Assembly (NCBI GenBank): GCA_049325315.1
Contig: JBMONB010000016.1
Coordinates: forward strand, 1 to 64,000
DNA from: JAWLHU01 sp049325315
GTDB taxonomy: Bacteria > Bacillota > Sulfobacillia > Symbiobacteriales > Symbiobacteriaceae
Length of the DNA stretch: 64,000 nucleotides
Reading direction: 5' to 3'
A program made the translations under genes and the position numbers. The notes beneath the pieces were generated by a model that saw only the letters and a program-made list of their open reading frames with translations, searched no databases and was not told the DNA's origin. Positions 57,733 through 64,000 of the stretch are shown here, in pieces. Position 1 is the first letter of the stretch. Every line of letters begins with the position of its first letter.

Positions 57733-58446
57733 ATGCGTTACGCTGGAAAGGTGGTCGTGGTCACCGGCGCAGCCCGGGGCATCGGCCGGGCCATCGCCCA
57801 AGCCTTTGCCGCCGAGGGCGCCCGGGTGGTCGGGGCCGACGTGGCGGTCGAGCCGGTCGAGGGGGTAGAGCTGTTCGAGTGCGATGTCTCCGACGAGGCG
57901 CAGGTCAAGGAACTCCTGGCCCGGGTCGGACCTGTGCTGCACGTGCTGGTCAACAACGCCGGCATCTCCCAGTTCGGCGACCTGGAGACGGCGCCGGTCG
58001 CCCAGTTCGACCGGGTGCTTGCGGTCAACCTGCGCGGCCCATACCTTATGGCCCGGTACGCCGCCCCGCTGCTGCGGGCGGCGGGAAGCGGGGCCGGGGC
58101 CGGGGCGATTATCAACATCGCCTCCACCCGGGCGCTCATGTCGGAGCCGAACACCGAGGCCTACGCCGCCAGCAAGGGCGGCCTGGTCGCCCTGACCCAT
58201 GCGCTCGCCATCACCCTGGGGCCTGCGGTGCGGGTCAACGCCGTTTTGCCCGGCTGGATCGACACCACCGGAGGGCCGCTGCGGCCCGAGGATCACGCCC
58301 AGCACCCGGCGGGCCGGGTCGGGCGCCCGGAAGATGTGGCCCGGGCCTGCCTCTTCCTGGGGAGCGCCGAGGAGTCGGGCTTCATGACTGGTCAGCAGAT
58401 CCTTCTCGATGGCGGCATGACCCGCAAGATGCTGTACGTCGAATAG
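57733..58446 (+). CDS. Classical SDR-family oxidoreductase
   Basis: 237 aa; ATG 57733 fits the AGGGAGGG site 8 bases upstream better than ATG 57727. Canonical motifs: TGAARGIG (11-18) for NAD(P), NNAG (74-77), Ser131, Tyr144 and Lys148 as the catalytic triad, and PGWIDT. An Asp at the end of beta-2 (GADVAVEP) favours NAD over NADP. Likely a sugar or 3-hydroxyacyl dehydrogenase; substrate not inferable. Single gene with its own terminator, in contrast to the atypical SDR at 218-1006. Confidence 0.9.
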   Translation: MRYAGKVVVVTGAARGIGRAIAQAFAAEGARVVGADVAVEPVEGVELFECDVSDEAQVKELLARVGPVLHVLVNNAGISQFGDLETAPVAQFDRVLAVNLRGPYLMARYAAPLLRAAGSGAGAGAIINIASTRALMSEPNTEAYAASKGGLVALTHALAITLGPAVRVNAVLPGWIDTTGGPLRPEDHAQHPAGRVGRPEDVARACLFLGSAEESGFMTGQQILLDGGMTRKMLYVE

Positions 58447-58463
58447 CCGCCCGGTGCGCGCGA

Positions 58464-58499
58464 AAAGGAGGCTGCCGGCCCACGCCGGCAGCCTCCTTT
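58464..58499. terminator. bidirectional terminator between SDR and GNAT genes
   Basis: A perfect 16-bp stem (arms 58464-58479 and 58484-58499, loop CCAC) lies between the convergent genes. Its ends are AAA and TTT, so a short U tract forms in both directions. Confidence 0.85.
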
Positions 58500-58502
58500 C
58501 AC

Positions 58503-59072
58503 TTACCCACGGCCCCACTCACGCCGTACGATGCTGCAGATCAGGTGATCTGTGGGCACGCCCCTGCAGACCACAGCCTCCCGCAGCAGCCCCTCCTCCA
58601 CCATGCCGACCTTGGCCAGCACCCGGCGGGAGGCGGTGTTCCTCGGGTGGACCATCGCCTCGATCCGGTTCAGCTCCATGCGCTCAAAGCCAAAGCCCAG
58701 CACGGCCCGGACCGCCTCGGTCGCCAGCCCCTGCCCCCACCAGGGCCGGGCCAGGGCATAGTGGATCTCCGCCCGGCCATGGCGTTGGATCCACACGTGA
58801 TAGCCCGTCATGCCGATCACCCGGTCGCTCTCCTTGTGCAGGATCAGCCAGGGCGCCACCTCGGCCCGCTGGTGCAGCCCCATCATGTAGATGATGGCGT
58901 TGCGGGTCTGCTCCGGGCTCTTGTTGGTCTCCCAGGTCATGAACTCGGTCGCCTCGGGGTCGCCGGCGAAGACGAAGAGCTCTTCGGTCCGGTCCAGTGA
59001 CGGCTTGATCAGCCGCAGTCGCTCGGTCTCCAGTTCGGGAAGGTCCCGGAAGATCTCCTCCACCTGCAGCAT
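58503..59072 (-). CDS. GNAT-family acetyltransferase, RimJ/RimL type
   Basis: 189 aa. Typical RimJ-type start (LETERLRLIKPSLDRTEELFVFAGDPEATEFMTW), central strands (IGMTGYHVWIQRHGRAEIHYAL), CoA-binding loop (RPWWGQGLATEAVRAVLGFGF) and the closing EAMVHPRNTASRRVLAKVGMVEEG. Acetylates an N-terminal or side-chain amine of a protein or small molecule; target unknown. It is 4 bases downstream of the double-nitrilase gene and probably in the same transcript. Confidence 0.87.
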   Translation of the reverse strand: MLQVEEIFRDLPELETERLRLIKPSLDRTEELFVFAGDPEATEFMTWETNKSPEQTRNAIIYMMGLHQRAEVAPWLILHKESDRVIGMTGYHVWIQRHGRAEIHYALARPWWGQGLATEAVRAVLGFGFERMELNRIEAMVHPRNTASRRVLAKVGMVEEGLLREAVVCRGVPTDHLICSIVRREWGRG

Positions 59073-59076
59073 CGGC

Positions 59077-60576
59077 CTACCCCCTCACCAGCGGGCCGTA
59101 CCAGAAGGGCTGAAGCTTGCGCAGCAGCTCCTTGGCCCGGATCCGCTCCGAGCCGGTGTCCACCACCCCGATCAGCACGCCGTCGAGGCCCGGCGCCGCC
59201 TTGGGCCGGGAGCCGAAGATCCCGGACTCCCCCTCCGCCGACGCCACCGCCACCGCCGTGTCGTTCTCCAGCCAGCGGGCGTTCCAGAGCGTCGGGTCGA
59301 TCTCGGTGGTTGCGCCCAGCGGGGCGATAATCAGGTCCGCCCCTCGCTTGGAGAGAATGCGCGCCGTCTCAGGCACCACCAGGTCGCGGCCCGTCGCCAG
59401 CCCTACCCGCCCCCAGTCCAGATCGAAGAGGGCGAACTCATGCCCGGCCTCCACCCCGTGTGCCGGATGAACCGCCCGGTAGCGGCCCACCAGCCCGTCG
59501 GGGCCCATCAGCCAGACGGTGTCATAGGTGTGGTCATATGCGCCCCAGGCGATGTGGCAGTTCAGGTCGCGGGCCACCAGGGCCATGACCTCCAGCGCCG
59601 GCTCTCCATCGCCCTCGAGGGCAGGAAAGAGCATCAGGTCCAGGTGAGAGAGGCCGCGGTCCCTCGCCTGCCGGTCGACCCAGCGGACCTGATCGGCCAT
59701 GGCGGCCGGTTCGGTCGCCCGACCGGTGGCCACCACCACCTGCCGGCCCTTGGGCATCTTGAAGCTCACCTTGCTCCGCCAGAGGTGGGTGTGCAGCACC
59801 ATCTCGTGGTAGCGCTCGGGCCGCCTCAGGGCGAGCGCCTTCGCACGGGCCGCCCGCACCTTGGCCAGGTCGATCTCGGCGAGGCAGAGCCCGTCGCCGG
59901 TGGTGAGCAGGTTCAGCGCCCGCCCCTGCGGGTCGATGATCGCCGAGTTGCCGCAGAACTTCGTTCCCCGCTCCTCGCCCCAGCGGTCGGCGCAAAGCAT
60001 GTAGACCCCGTTCTCCGCCGCCCGGGCATACCAGGCGGTTGGCTCCCCCAGCCAGTTGGTGGGGAAGGCGATCAGGTCGGCCCCCTCCAGCGCCGCCAGC
60101 CGGGCCGGCTCGATGTAGTCGGCATCCATGCAGATCTGAATGGCGATGCGGCCCAGATCGGTGTCGAAGACCGGCATGCCCAGGTCGCCATCTTTGGCCC
60201 AGCGGGTCTCATCGACAAAGGAGTGGAGCTTCCGGTACTTGCCCACGAACCCCTCGGGCCCGATCAGGGCCGCGGTATTATAGTAGAAGTCGGTCGCAGG
60301 GTCCACCTCGGGCAGGCCGATCACCACGTGGACCCCCAGGCGTGCGGCCAGTTCCGTGAAGCGATTGGTCGTATGGCCGCCGGGTACCGGTTCGACAAAG
60401 GGGGCGATCTCGGCACGGCTGCGGAAGCAGTAGCCGGTGGCAGCCATCTCGGGCAGGACAATCAGGCGCGCCCCGGCCCCGGCCGCCTCCTCGGTCAGAC
60501 GGAGCAGCTGCGACAGGTTATGCGCCTTCTCACCAAAGCGGGGCTCAAACTGAACGACGGCAGCGGTATAACGCAT
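59077..60576 (-). CDS. Tandem carbon-nitrogen hydrolase (nitrilase) with degenerate second domain
   Basis: 499 aa from ATG 60576 (AGGGGGTGC upstream); the frame extends to 60678 without a better start. Domain 1 (1-~270) is a complete nitrilase-fold amidase with Glu43 (LPEMAATGY), Lys116 (YRKLHSF) and Cys149 (IQICMDADY). Domain 2 (~285-499) has the same fold but its active site is gone: FPALEGDGEP for the Glu loop, YRAVHP for the Lys loop and LATGRDLVVPE where Cys should be. Domain 2 may be a dimer partner or regulator. The substrate could be an omega-amide or carbamoyl compound. Cytoplasmic. Confidence 0.82.
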   Translation of the reverse strand: MRYTAAVVQFEPRFGEKAHNLSQLLRLTEEAAGAGARLIVLPEMAATGYCFRSRAEIAPFVEPVPGGHTTNRFTELAARLGVHVVIGLPEVDPATDFYYNTAALIGPEGFVGKYRKLHSFVDETRWAKDGDLGMPVFDTDLGRIAIQICMDADYIEPARLAALEGADLIAFPTNWLGEPTAWYARAAENGVYMLCADRWGEERGTKFCGNSAIIDPQGRALNLLTTGDGLCLAEIDLAKVRAARAKALALRRPERYHEMVLHTHLWRSKVSFKMPKGRQVVVATGRATEPAAMADQVRWVDRQARDRGLSHLDLMLFPALEGDGEPALEVMALVARDLNCHIAWGAYDHTYDTVWLMGPDGLVGRYRAVHPAHGVEAGHEFALFDLDWGRVGLATGRDLVVPETARILSKRGADLIIAPLGATTEIDPTLWNARWLENDTAVAVASAEGESGIFGSRPKAAPGLDGVLIGVVDTGSERIRAKELLRKLQPFWYGPLVRG

Positions 60577-60687
60577 ACCAAAAGCACCCCCTGCAACTTC
60601 CCGGCGGACAGCCCGTTCGGGGTCAGAGGGTGCTTTCGTTGTGCCCATGTCAAGCTCCTGCAATGTTCCAGGGCTCACTTGGCAGGA

Positions 60688-60942
60688 TCACTCCGAAGGG
60701 ATCAGGCTGCCCTTCGGACCGATCGTGAAGTTCATCTCCTTCAGCCGCCGGTTCAAGATGCCGCCGACCCGGCCCGACTCCACGGCGGTCAGCTCTGCCC
60801 ATCCGCCAACGGCAATCTTCTCAGCCAGCCCCAGCTCGGTGGCAATCTCCAGCTTCAGCAGGTCCAGCGGGGTCGGCTCCTTTGGTTTTTTCTGGGCTTT
60901 TTGACGAGGCTGTGAAGCCTCCGTCCTGCGCTTCTTCTGCAT
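60688..60942 (-). CDS. Small acid-soluble spore protein, alpha/beta type
   Basis: 84 aa from ATG 60942 with AGGAGGG ~7 bases upstream. A Lys/Arg/Gln-rich N-terminus (MQKKRRTEASQPRQKAQKKP) is followed by the SASP core: LDLLKLEIATELGLAEKI (helix 1, with the E-I-A-x-E-L-G germination-protease-type segment) and SGRVGGILNRRLKEM (helix 2 with the G-x-V-G-G turn). These proteins coat and protect spore DNA. The core is divergent: GGWAELTAVE replaces the usual central stretch, and the basic extension is unusual. It shows that the organism sporulates. Confidence 0.85.
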   Translation of the reverse strand: MQKKRRTEASQPRQKAQKKPKEPTPLDLLKLEIATELGLAEKIAVGGWAELTAVESGRVGGILNRRLKEMNFTIGPKGSLIPSE

Positions 60943-61025
60943 CGCGGGTCCCTCCTCGCCGCTTAGCTTGGCTCCCCTGCCAGGAAAAAAAACACGCTGC
61001 GGGAGGAATGGGCAGCGGGTGTCAA

Positions 61026-61055
61026 GAATATGCAAGAGTGCATATACCGGTTTGC
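61026..61055 (-). promoter_or_regulatory. candidate forespore (sigma-G-like) promoter of the SASP gene
   Basis: On the minus strand GCAAA (61055-61051) and CATATTC (61032-61026) are separated by 18 bases, close to sigma-G -35 GHATR and -10 CATxHTA. A 7-bp inverted repeat, ATATGCA-agag-TGCATAT (61028-61045), overlaps it and also lies upstream of the divergent ureohydrolase gene. Assigned from pattern only. Confidence 0.35.
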
Positions 61056-61094
61056 ATAGACCTTTCAAAAAAAGTAAGCGAAGGAGAACGAGCG

Positions 61095-61973
61095 ATGGCG
61101 ATTCAACTGCTAGGCTTTCCGACGACGCTGGGGCTGCCCCGCGACGCGGCGATCCATGCGCCGGAGGCGCTGCGCGCTTTCGGCCTGGTCCAAACCCTGC
61201 AGAACCTCGGCCATCACGTCATCGACCACGGCGACATGTCGCTGGCAGCCGGTCGGAGTGAGGATTCGGCCCGGGAACGGGTGCGCAAGGTGGCCGAGGC
61301 GGCCCGTATGCAGCGGGATCACTGGCTGAAGCACCACCAGCGCGATGATCTCATGTTCACCGTCGGCGGCGACCACTCCACCTCCCTCGGCACGATCTGG
61401 GCACTCCGGGCGATGGGGCACGACTTCGACATCGTCTGGATCGACGCCCACGGAGACTTTAACATCATCGAGACCTCTCCCACAGGCAACCCACACGGGA
61501 TGGTGCTGGCCATGGCCACCGGGCTTCTCCCCGAGGCCGCTCCCCGGCTGATCAGCCCGGACCGGCTGAGGCTCTGGGGCATTCGTGACCTGGACCCCGG
61601 TGAGCGGGCCCTGCTGGACCGGGAGCGGGTGGAGGTACTCAACCCTGAGCAGGTCCGGCACGAGTGGGAGCGGATTATCCACCGGCTGAAGCCGAACATC
61701 TTCCTCTCCTTCGATATGGATTCCGTCGACCCCACCGAGGCTCCCGGCACCAGAACCCCGGTACCCGGCGGCTTCCACAGGCACGAGGCGCTGGACCTGG
61801 TGGCCGCCGTTGCCCGCCAGCGCAATATCCTGGCAGTGGACCTGGTGGAGTACCACCCCGACCGCGACCAGGGCAGCATCACCGCGGAGCTGGCGCTCGA
61901 CGTGGCGCAGACCGCCGTAACTGGCCAGACCGTGCGCCGCAGGGGCGGCCTCGACGCCGCCGCCGGCAACTGA
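61095..61973 (+). CDS. Arginase/agmatinase-family ureohydrolase
   Basis: 292 aa, GAAGGAGAACGAGCG before the ATG. The binuclear manganese centre is complete: His in GGDHS, Asp/His/Asp in DAHGDFN and the two Asp in SFDMDSVDPTEAPG. The N-terminus (LGFPTTLGLPRDAAIHAPEALRAFGL) and C-terminal VDLVEYHPDRD resemble arginase more than agmatinase. It would hydrolyse arginine to ornithine and urea, supplying the polyamine route. Single gene; no ornithine or arginine genes are in view. Substrate could also be another guanidino compound. Confidence 0.9.
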   Translation: MAIQLLGFPTTLGLPRDAAIHAPEALRAFGLVQTLQNLGHHVIDHGDMSLAAGRSEDSARERVRKVAEAARMQRDHWLKHHQRDDLMFTVGGDHSTSLGTIWALRAMGHDFDIVWIDAHGDFNIIETSPTGNPHGMVLAMATGLLPEAAPRLISPDRLRLWGIRDLDPGERALLDRERVEVLNPEQVRHEWERIIHRLKPNIFLSFDMDSVDPTEAPGTRTPVPGGFHRHEALDLVAAVARQRNILAVDLVEYHPDRDQGSITAELALDVAQTAVTGQTVRRRGGLDAAAGN

Positions 61974-61986
61974 ACAGCAAAAGCAG

Positions 61987-62018
61987 ACCCCCGCGCCGCA
62001 AAGGCCGGGGGTTTGTTG
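61987..62018 (+). terminator. terminator of the ureohydrolase gene
   Basis: CCCCCG pairs with CGGGGG across a 12-base loop (61988-62011), followed by TTTGTTG, 14 bases after the stop. Outer AGCAA/TTGCT bases could extend the stem. Confidence 0.7.
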
Positions 62019-62084
62019 CTTGTTCGCGGTCGTGCGGAGAGGTAGGATAGGGAGAGACAGATCAGACGAGAGGATGCACGCCAC

Positions 62085-62690
62085 ATGGAGATATACGCCG
62101 CCGTCGGACCGCTGGTCCTCACCCTGGAGGGCTACAGCCTCACCTACGGGGAGGATGATCCCGAAGAGCTGGCGCTGATGCAGATTGAGGACAAGTCGCT
62201 GGCCACCGAGATCGACGAGGTGCTGCACGACCTCTACTTCCTGGAGACCCGCCTGGCCGAGCCGGGAGACGTGGAAGGGCTGGCCGAAGAGATCGGCACG
62301 CTGGCTGATCTGCACGCCCTCCGGGAGATTGCCGCTGAGCTGCAGGGCCACACAGTCGATGACTACCAGGAGGGTCGGGTCAAGGCGGGCCTGCTCTTCA
62401 ACCACCTGATCAACCATGCCGGCAACTCCGGCTACTACCTGCCCTACGACTTCCCCCAGGCCTTCGTGCTGGGCGAACTCTCGCTGGGCTCCGCCGTGGC
62501 GCTCCAGAACGAACTGGATGCGCTCCAGGTGGCGCTGACCGAGCGCTACCCCGCTGAGATGGCGGTGGCCCTGGCCACCGCCGACGAGGAGCCCCGCGCC
62601 GACCTCGCCGGGCCGGTGGGCGTCTGGCACTCCCTCTCCCGCCTCTGCCGCTCCGCCACCGCCCTGAACCTGCCGATTCACCTCAGCTAA
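62085..62690 (+). CDS. uncharacterised 201-aa protein
   Basis: ATG after AGAGGATGCACGCCAC. Acidic, mostly helical protein with no signal peptide or membrane helix. Visible landmarks are an acidic N-terminal third (YGEDDPEELALMQIEDKSLATEID), a Gly/His/Asn-rich middle (LLFNHLINHAGNSGYYLPYDFPQAFVL) and a C-terminal domain with a Trp-His pair (GPVGVWHSLSRLC). I do not recognise the family. Its stop overlaps that of the convergent small gene by three bases. Confidence 0.6.
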   Translation: MEIYAAVGPLVLTLEGYSLTYGEDDPEELALMQIEDKSLATEIDEVLHDLYFLETRLAEPGDVEGLAEEIGTLADLHALREIAAELQGHTVDDYQEGRVKAGLLFNHLINHAGNSGYYLPYDFPQAFVLGELSLGSAVALQNELDALQVALTERYPAEMAVALATADEEPRADLAGPVGVWHSLSRLCRSATALNLPIHLS

Positions 62691-62935
62691 TCCTCGAACC
62701 GGAGCGGCAGCCCTTCGGCCTCCAGGTCCGACCGGCTCAGGAGCCCCTCGGTCTGAACGAACTGGACCATGCGGTTATACTCGCCCTGAATCCGGCTCAG
62801 GTCCTTGTGGTAGTTGAGCGACTGCGGCTGCACGTGAAGCGGCATCCGCTCCTGGAGGTGCTCCTGCCGCTCGGCGGTCTGGTGGACCTGGTCGTAGAGA
62901 AACTTGATACGCTCCATCGCTTCGCTTCGGTTCAT
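62687..62935 (-). CDS. uncharacterised 82-aa coiled-coil-like protein
   Basis: AGGAGG 9 bases before the ATG makes it a credible gene. It is highly charged and helical with heptad-like spacing (MERIKFLYDQVHQTAERQEHLQERM; SRIQGEYNRMVQFVQTEGLL). No membrane segment, Cys pair or known motif. It lies 23 bases downstream of the CapA-type gene and is probably co-transcribed with it. Family not recognised. Confidence 0.6.
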   Translation of the reverse strand: MNRSEAMERIKFLYDQVHQTAERQEHLQERMPLHVQPQSLNYHKDLSRIQGEYNRMVQFVQTEGLLSRSDLEAEGLPLRFED

Positions 62936-62958
62936 TCGACATCGCCTCCTGTACGAGG

Positions 62959-64000
62959 CTAGTCTGCCCCGTGGCCGCCGTGCGGTCGCGGGGCTTTTGC
63001 GTCGCAGCTATAGCCGTTCTCGGGCGCCCCCTTGCTGCAGGGCGACTTTACCCCCGCCAGCGGCTGCGGGAAGCCCCGGTCATCGGTGCGGGCCACCAGG
63101 GTATCCCACTCGATCAGCCCCTCCTTGCCCAACGTGACCCGCAGGACCAGGCTGGTGCGGGAGGGTTCGTTGAGGCTGGGGGGGACATCGAGGAAGTCGT
63201 CAAAGACGAAGTTGCCAAGGCTGTAAGCGATCAGCCGCCCCTTGTACAGCTCCACCGGTTGGATCACGTGCGGGTGCGCCCCCACCACCAGGTCGGCACC
63301 GGCATCGATCATCTTCCGGGCCAGCTCCGCCTGCCGGGCGGAGTGCTCGAAGTGGTACTCCAGCCCCCAGTGCGGGTAGACCACCACCAGGTCGGCCCGC
63401 TCTCGGGCCGCCCGAATGTCTCGCTCCACCTGCTCATCGACGCTCCAGGCCAGCCCGGGCCTCTCCGGCCCTGCCTCGAAGGAGCGCAGCTCCACCTCGT
63501 TGTAGCCCAGCAGGGCGATCTTCAGGCCGTTTCGCTCCAGAATCAGCGGGGCGTGCGCCTCCGCCAGGTCCTTGCCGCCGCCGAAGTAGGGGACCCCGCC
63601 CTGCTTCAGCAGGTCGAGCTGCTCGGCAAACGCCTCCGGGCCGAAATCGCCCGAGTGATTGTTGGCCACACTAACGGCGTCGAAGTGTCGGGCCAGCAGC
63701 GGGACGTTGCGGGGATCGCAGCGGAAGTTGTAGGCCTTGGGCACCCTCTGTCCCACCGTGGCGATCACGCACTCCAAATTCGCCACCGCCAGGTCGGCGC
63801 CGGCCAGCAGGTCAGCAAAGGGGACAAAGGGATCCTCCCCCTTTGCCACATGCTCGCCGGGGACCCGGGCCAGCATCACATCGCCCACAAAGACCAGCGT
63901 CACCTGTGGCGGGGGCGGTGGTGGGGGCGGCGGCTGTACGGCTGCGGGAGGGGCCGGTGCCGGCGTCGTCGTTTCCGCAGGGGCAGGCTCAGGGGACGCG
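62959..64000 (-). CDS. CapA/PgsA-family metallophosphoesterase-like protein (5' end missing)
   Basis: The frame is open to the right edge of the window, so the N-terminus (probably a signal or lipoprotein anchor) lies outside. The first ~32 visible codons encode a Pro/Ala/Thr linker ending in nine prolines and Gln. The catalytic domain follows: TLVFVGDVMLAR, NLECVI, SVANNHSGDFG, YPHWGLEYH, VVGAHPHVIQPVELYKGRLIAYSLGNFVFD are the CapA metallophosphatase-fold motifs. Homologues support poly-gamma-glutamate capsule synthesis; many stand-alone copies have unknown roles. Extracellular by its linker. The end (CSKGAPENGYSCDAK) has two Cys that could form a disulfide. Confidence 0.87.
   Translation of the reverse strand, partial: ASPEPAPAETTTPAPAPPAAVQPPPPPPPPPQVTLVFVGDVMLARVPGEHVAKGEDPFVPFADLLAGADLAVANLECVIATVGQRVPKAYNFRCDPRNVPLLARHFDAVSVANNHSGDFGPEAFAEQLDLLKQGGVPYFGGGKDLAEAHAPLILERNGLKIALLGYNEVELRSFEAGPERPGLAWSVDEQVERDIRAARERADLVVVYPHWGLEYHFEHSARQAELARKMIDAGADLVVGAHPHVIQPVELYKGRLIAYSLGNFVFDDFLDVPPSLNEPSRTSLVLRVTLGKEGLIEWDTLVARTDDRGFPQPLAGVKSPCSKGAPENGYSCDAKAPRPHGGHGAD

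Overview
The window is GC-rich throughout and carries Firmicute spore-former genes: an alpha/beta small acid-soluble spore protein, a double GerMN lipoprotein, a CotJC-type manganese catalase, YqhV, a phosphosulfolactate synthase, and strong AGGAGG ribosome sites with many GTG and TTG starts. This combination suggests a high-GC, probably thermophilic, endospore-forming Firmicute of the Symbiobacterium type. That assignment is inference; no rRNA or tRNA gene is present to test it.

Left end, 1-18.8 kb. A GntR-regulator tail and an atypical SDR face a long leftward operon (16965 to 1474). The operon encodes a dipeptide ABC importer (binding protein and two permeases, no ATPase), a class-A beta-lactamase-like protein, an M20 deacylase, a GNAT acyltransferase, an N-acylamino-acid racemase/MenC-type enolase, two M81 (MlrC-like) metallopeptidases, a class-C-like serine hydrolase, an N-acyl-D-amino-acid deacylase and an S9 peptidase. 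An RpiR/MurR-type regulator lies upstream. GNAT, racemase and M20 enzyme together match the known acyltransferase-racemase-deacylase route that turns D-amino acids into L-amino acids. With the D-specific hydrolases and the importer, the operon reads as a system for scavenging D-residue-containing peptides. Three copies of one cotJC 3' module are scattered over the first 29 kb: one intact gene and two truncated relics.

18.6-32 kb. This stretch starts with four small or unrecognised membrane/lipoprotein genes of less GC-rich composition. A rightward operon follows: a Yip1-family protein, a MacA-like adaptor, an ATPase, a MacB-like permease and a large secreted protein of repeated carboxypeptidase-regulatory-like folds. 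Next come cotJC and an MFS exporter with its ArsR-type regulator, preceded by palindromic operators over a TTGACA promoter.

32-41 kb. A cyclophilin and an MscS channel sit beside a complete OpuC-type glycine-betaine importer. Two GntR-type regulators lie upstream: one has an added RCK_C domain like the c-di-AMP-responsive repressor BusR, the other is a short relative inside the opu operon. Uptake and efflux of osmolytes are therefore clustered. ComA (phosphosulfolactate synthase), translationally coupled to a Pro/Gly-rich protein, a small membrane protein and a GDPD lipoprotein follow.

42-52 kb. An alpha-glucan or sugar-nucleotide cluster: a GH57-GT4 fusion, a DUF4912-like protein, an active-looking phosphohexomutase, a nucleotidyltransferase fused to a degenerate mutase domain and, divergently, a GH15 glucoamylase-type enzyme.

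52-64 kb. Mixed genes: the GerMN lipoprotein, two GNATs, an MFS transporter, DUF441 and YqhV membrane proteins, a DUF4097 protein, a classical SDR, a double nitrilase with a dead second half, the SASP, an arginase-family ureohydrolase, two unknown proteins and a CapA-type protein that runs off the right end.
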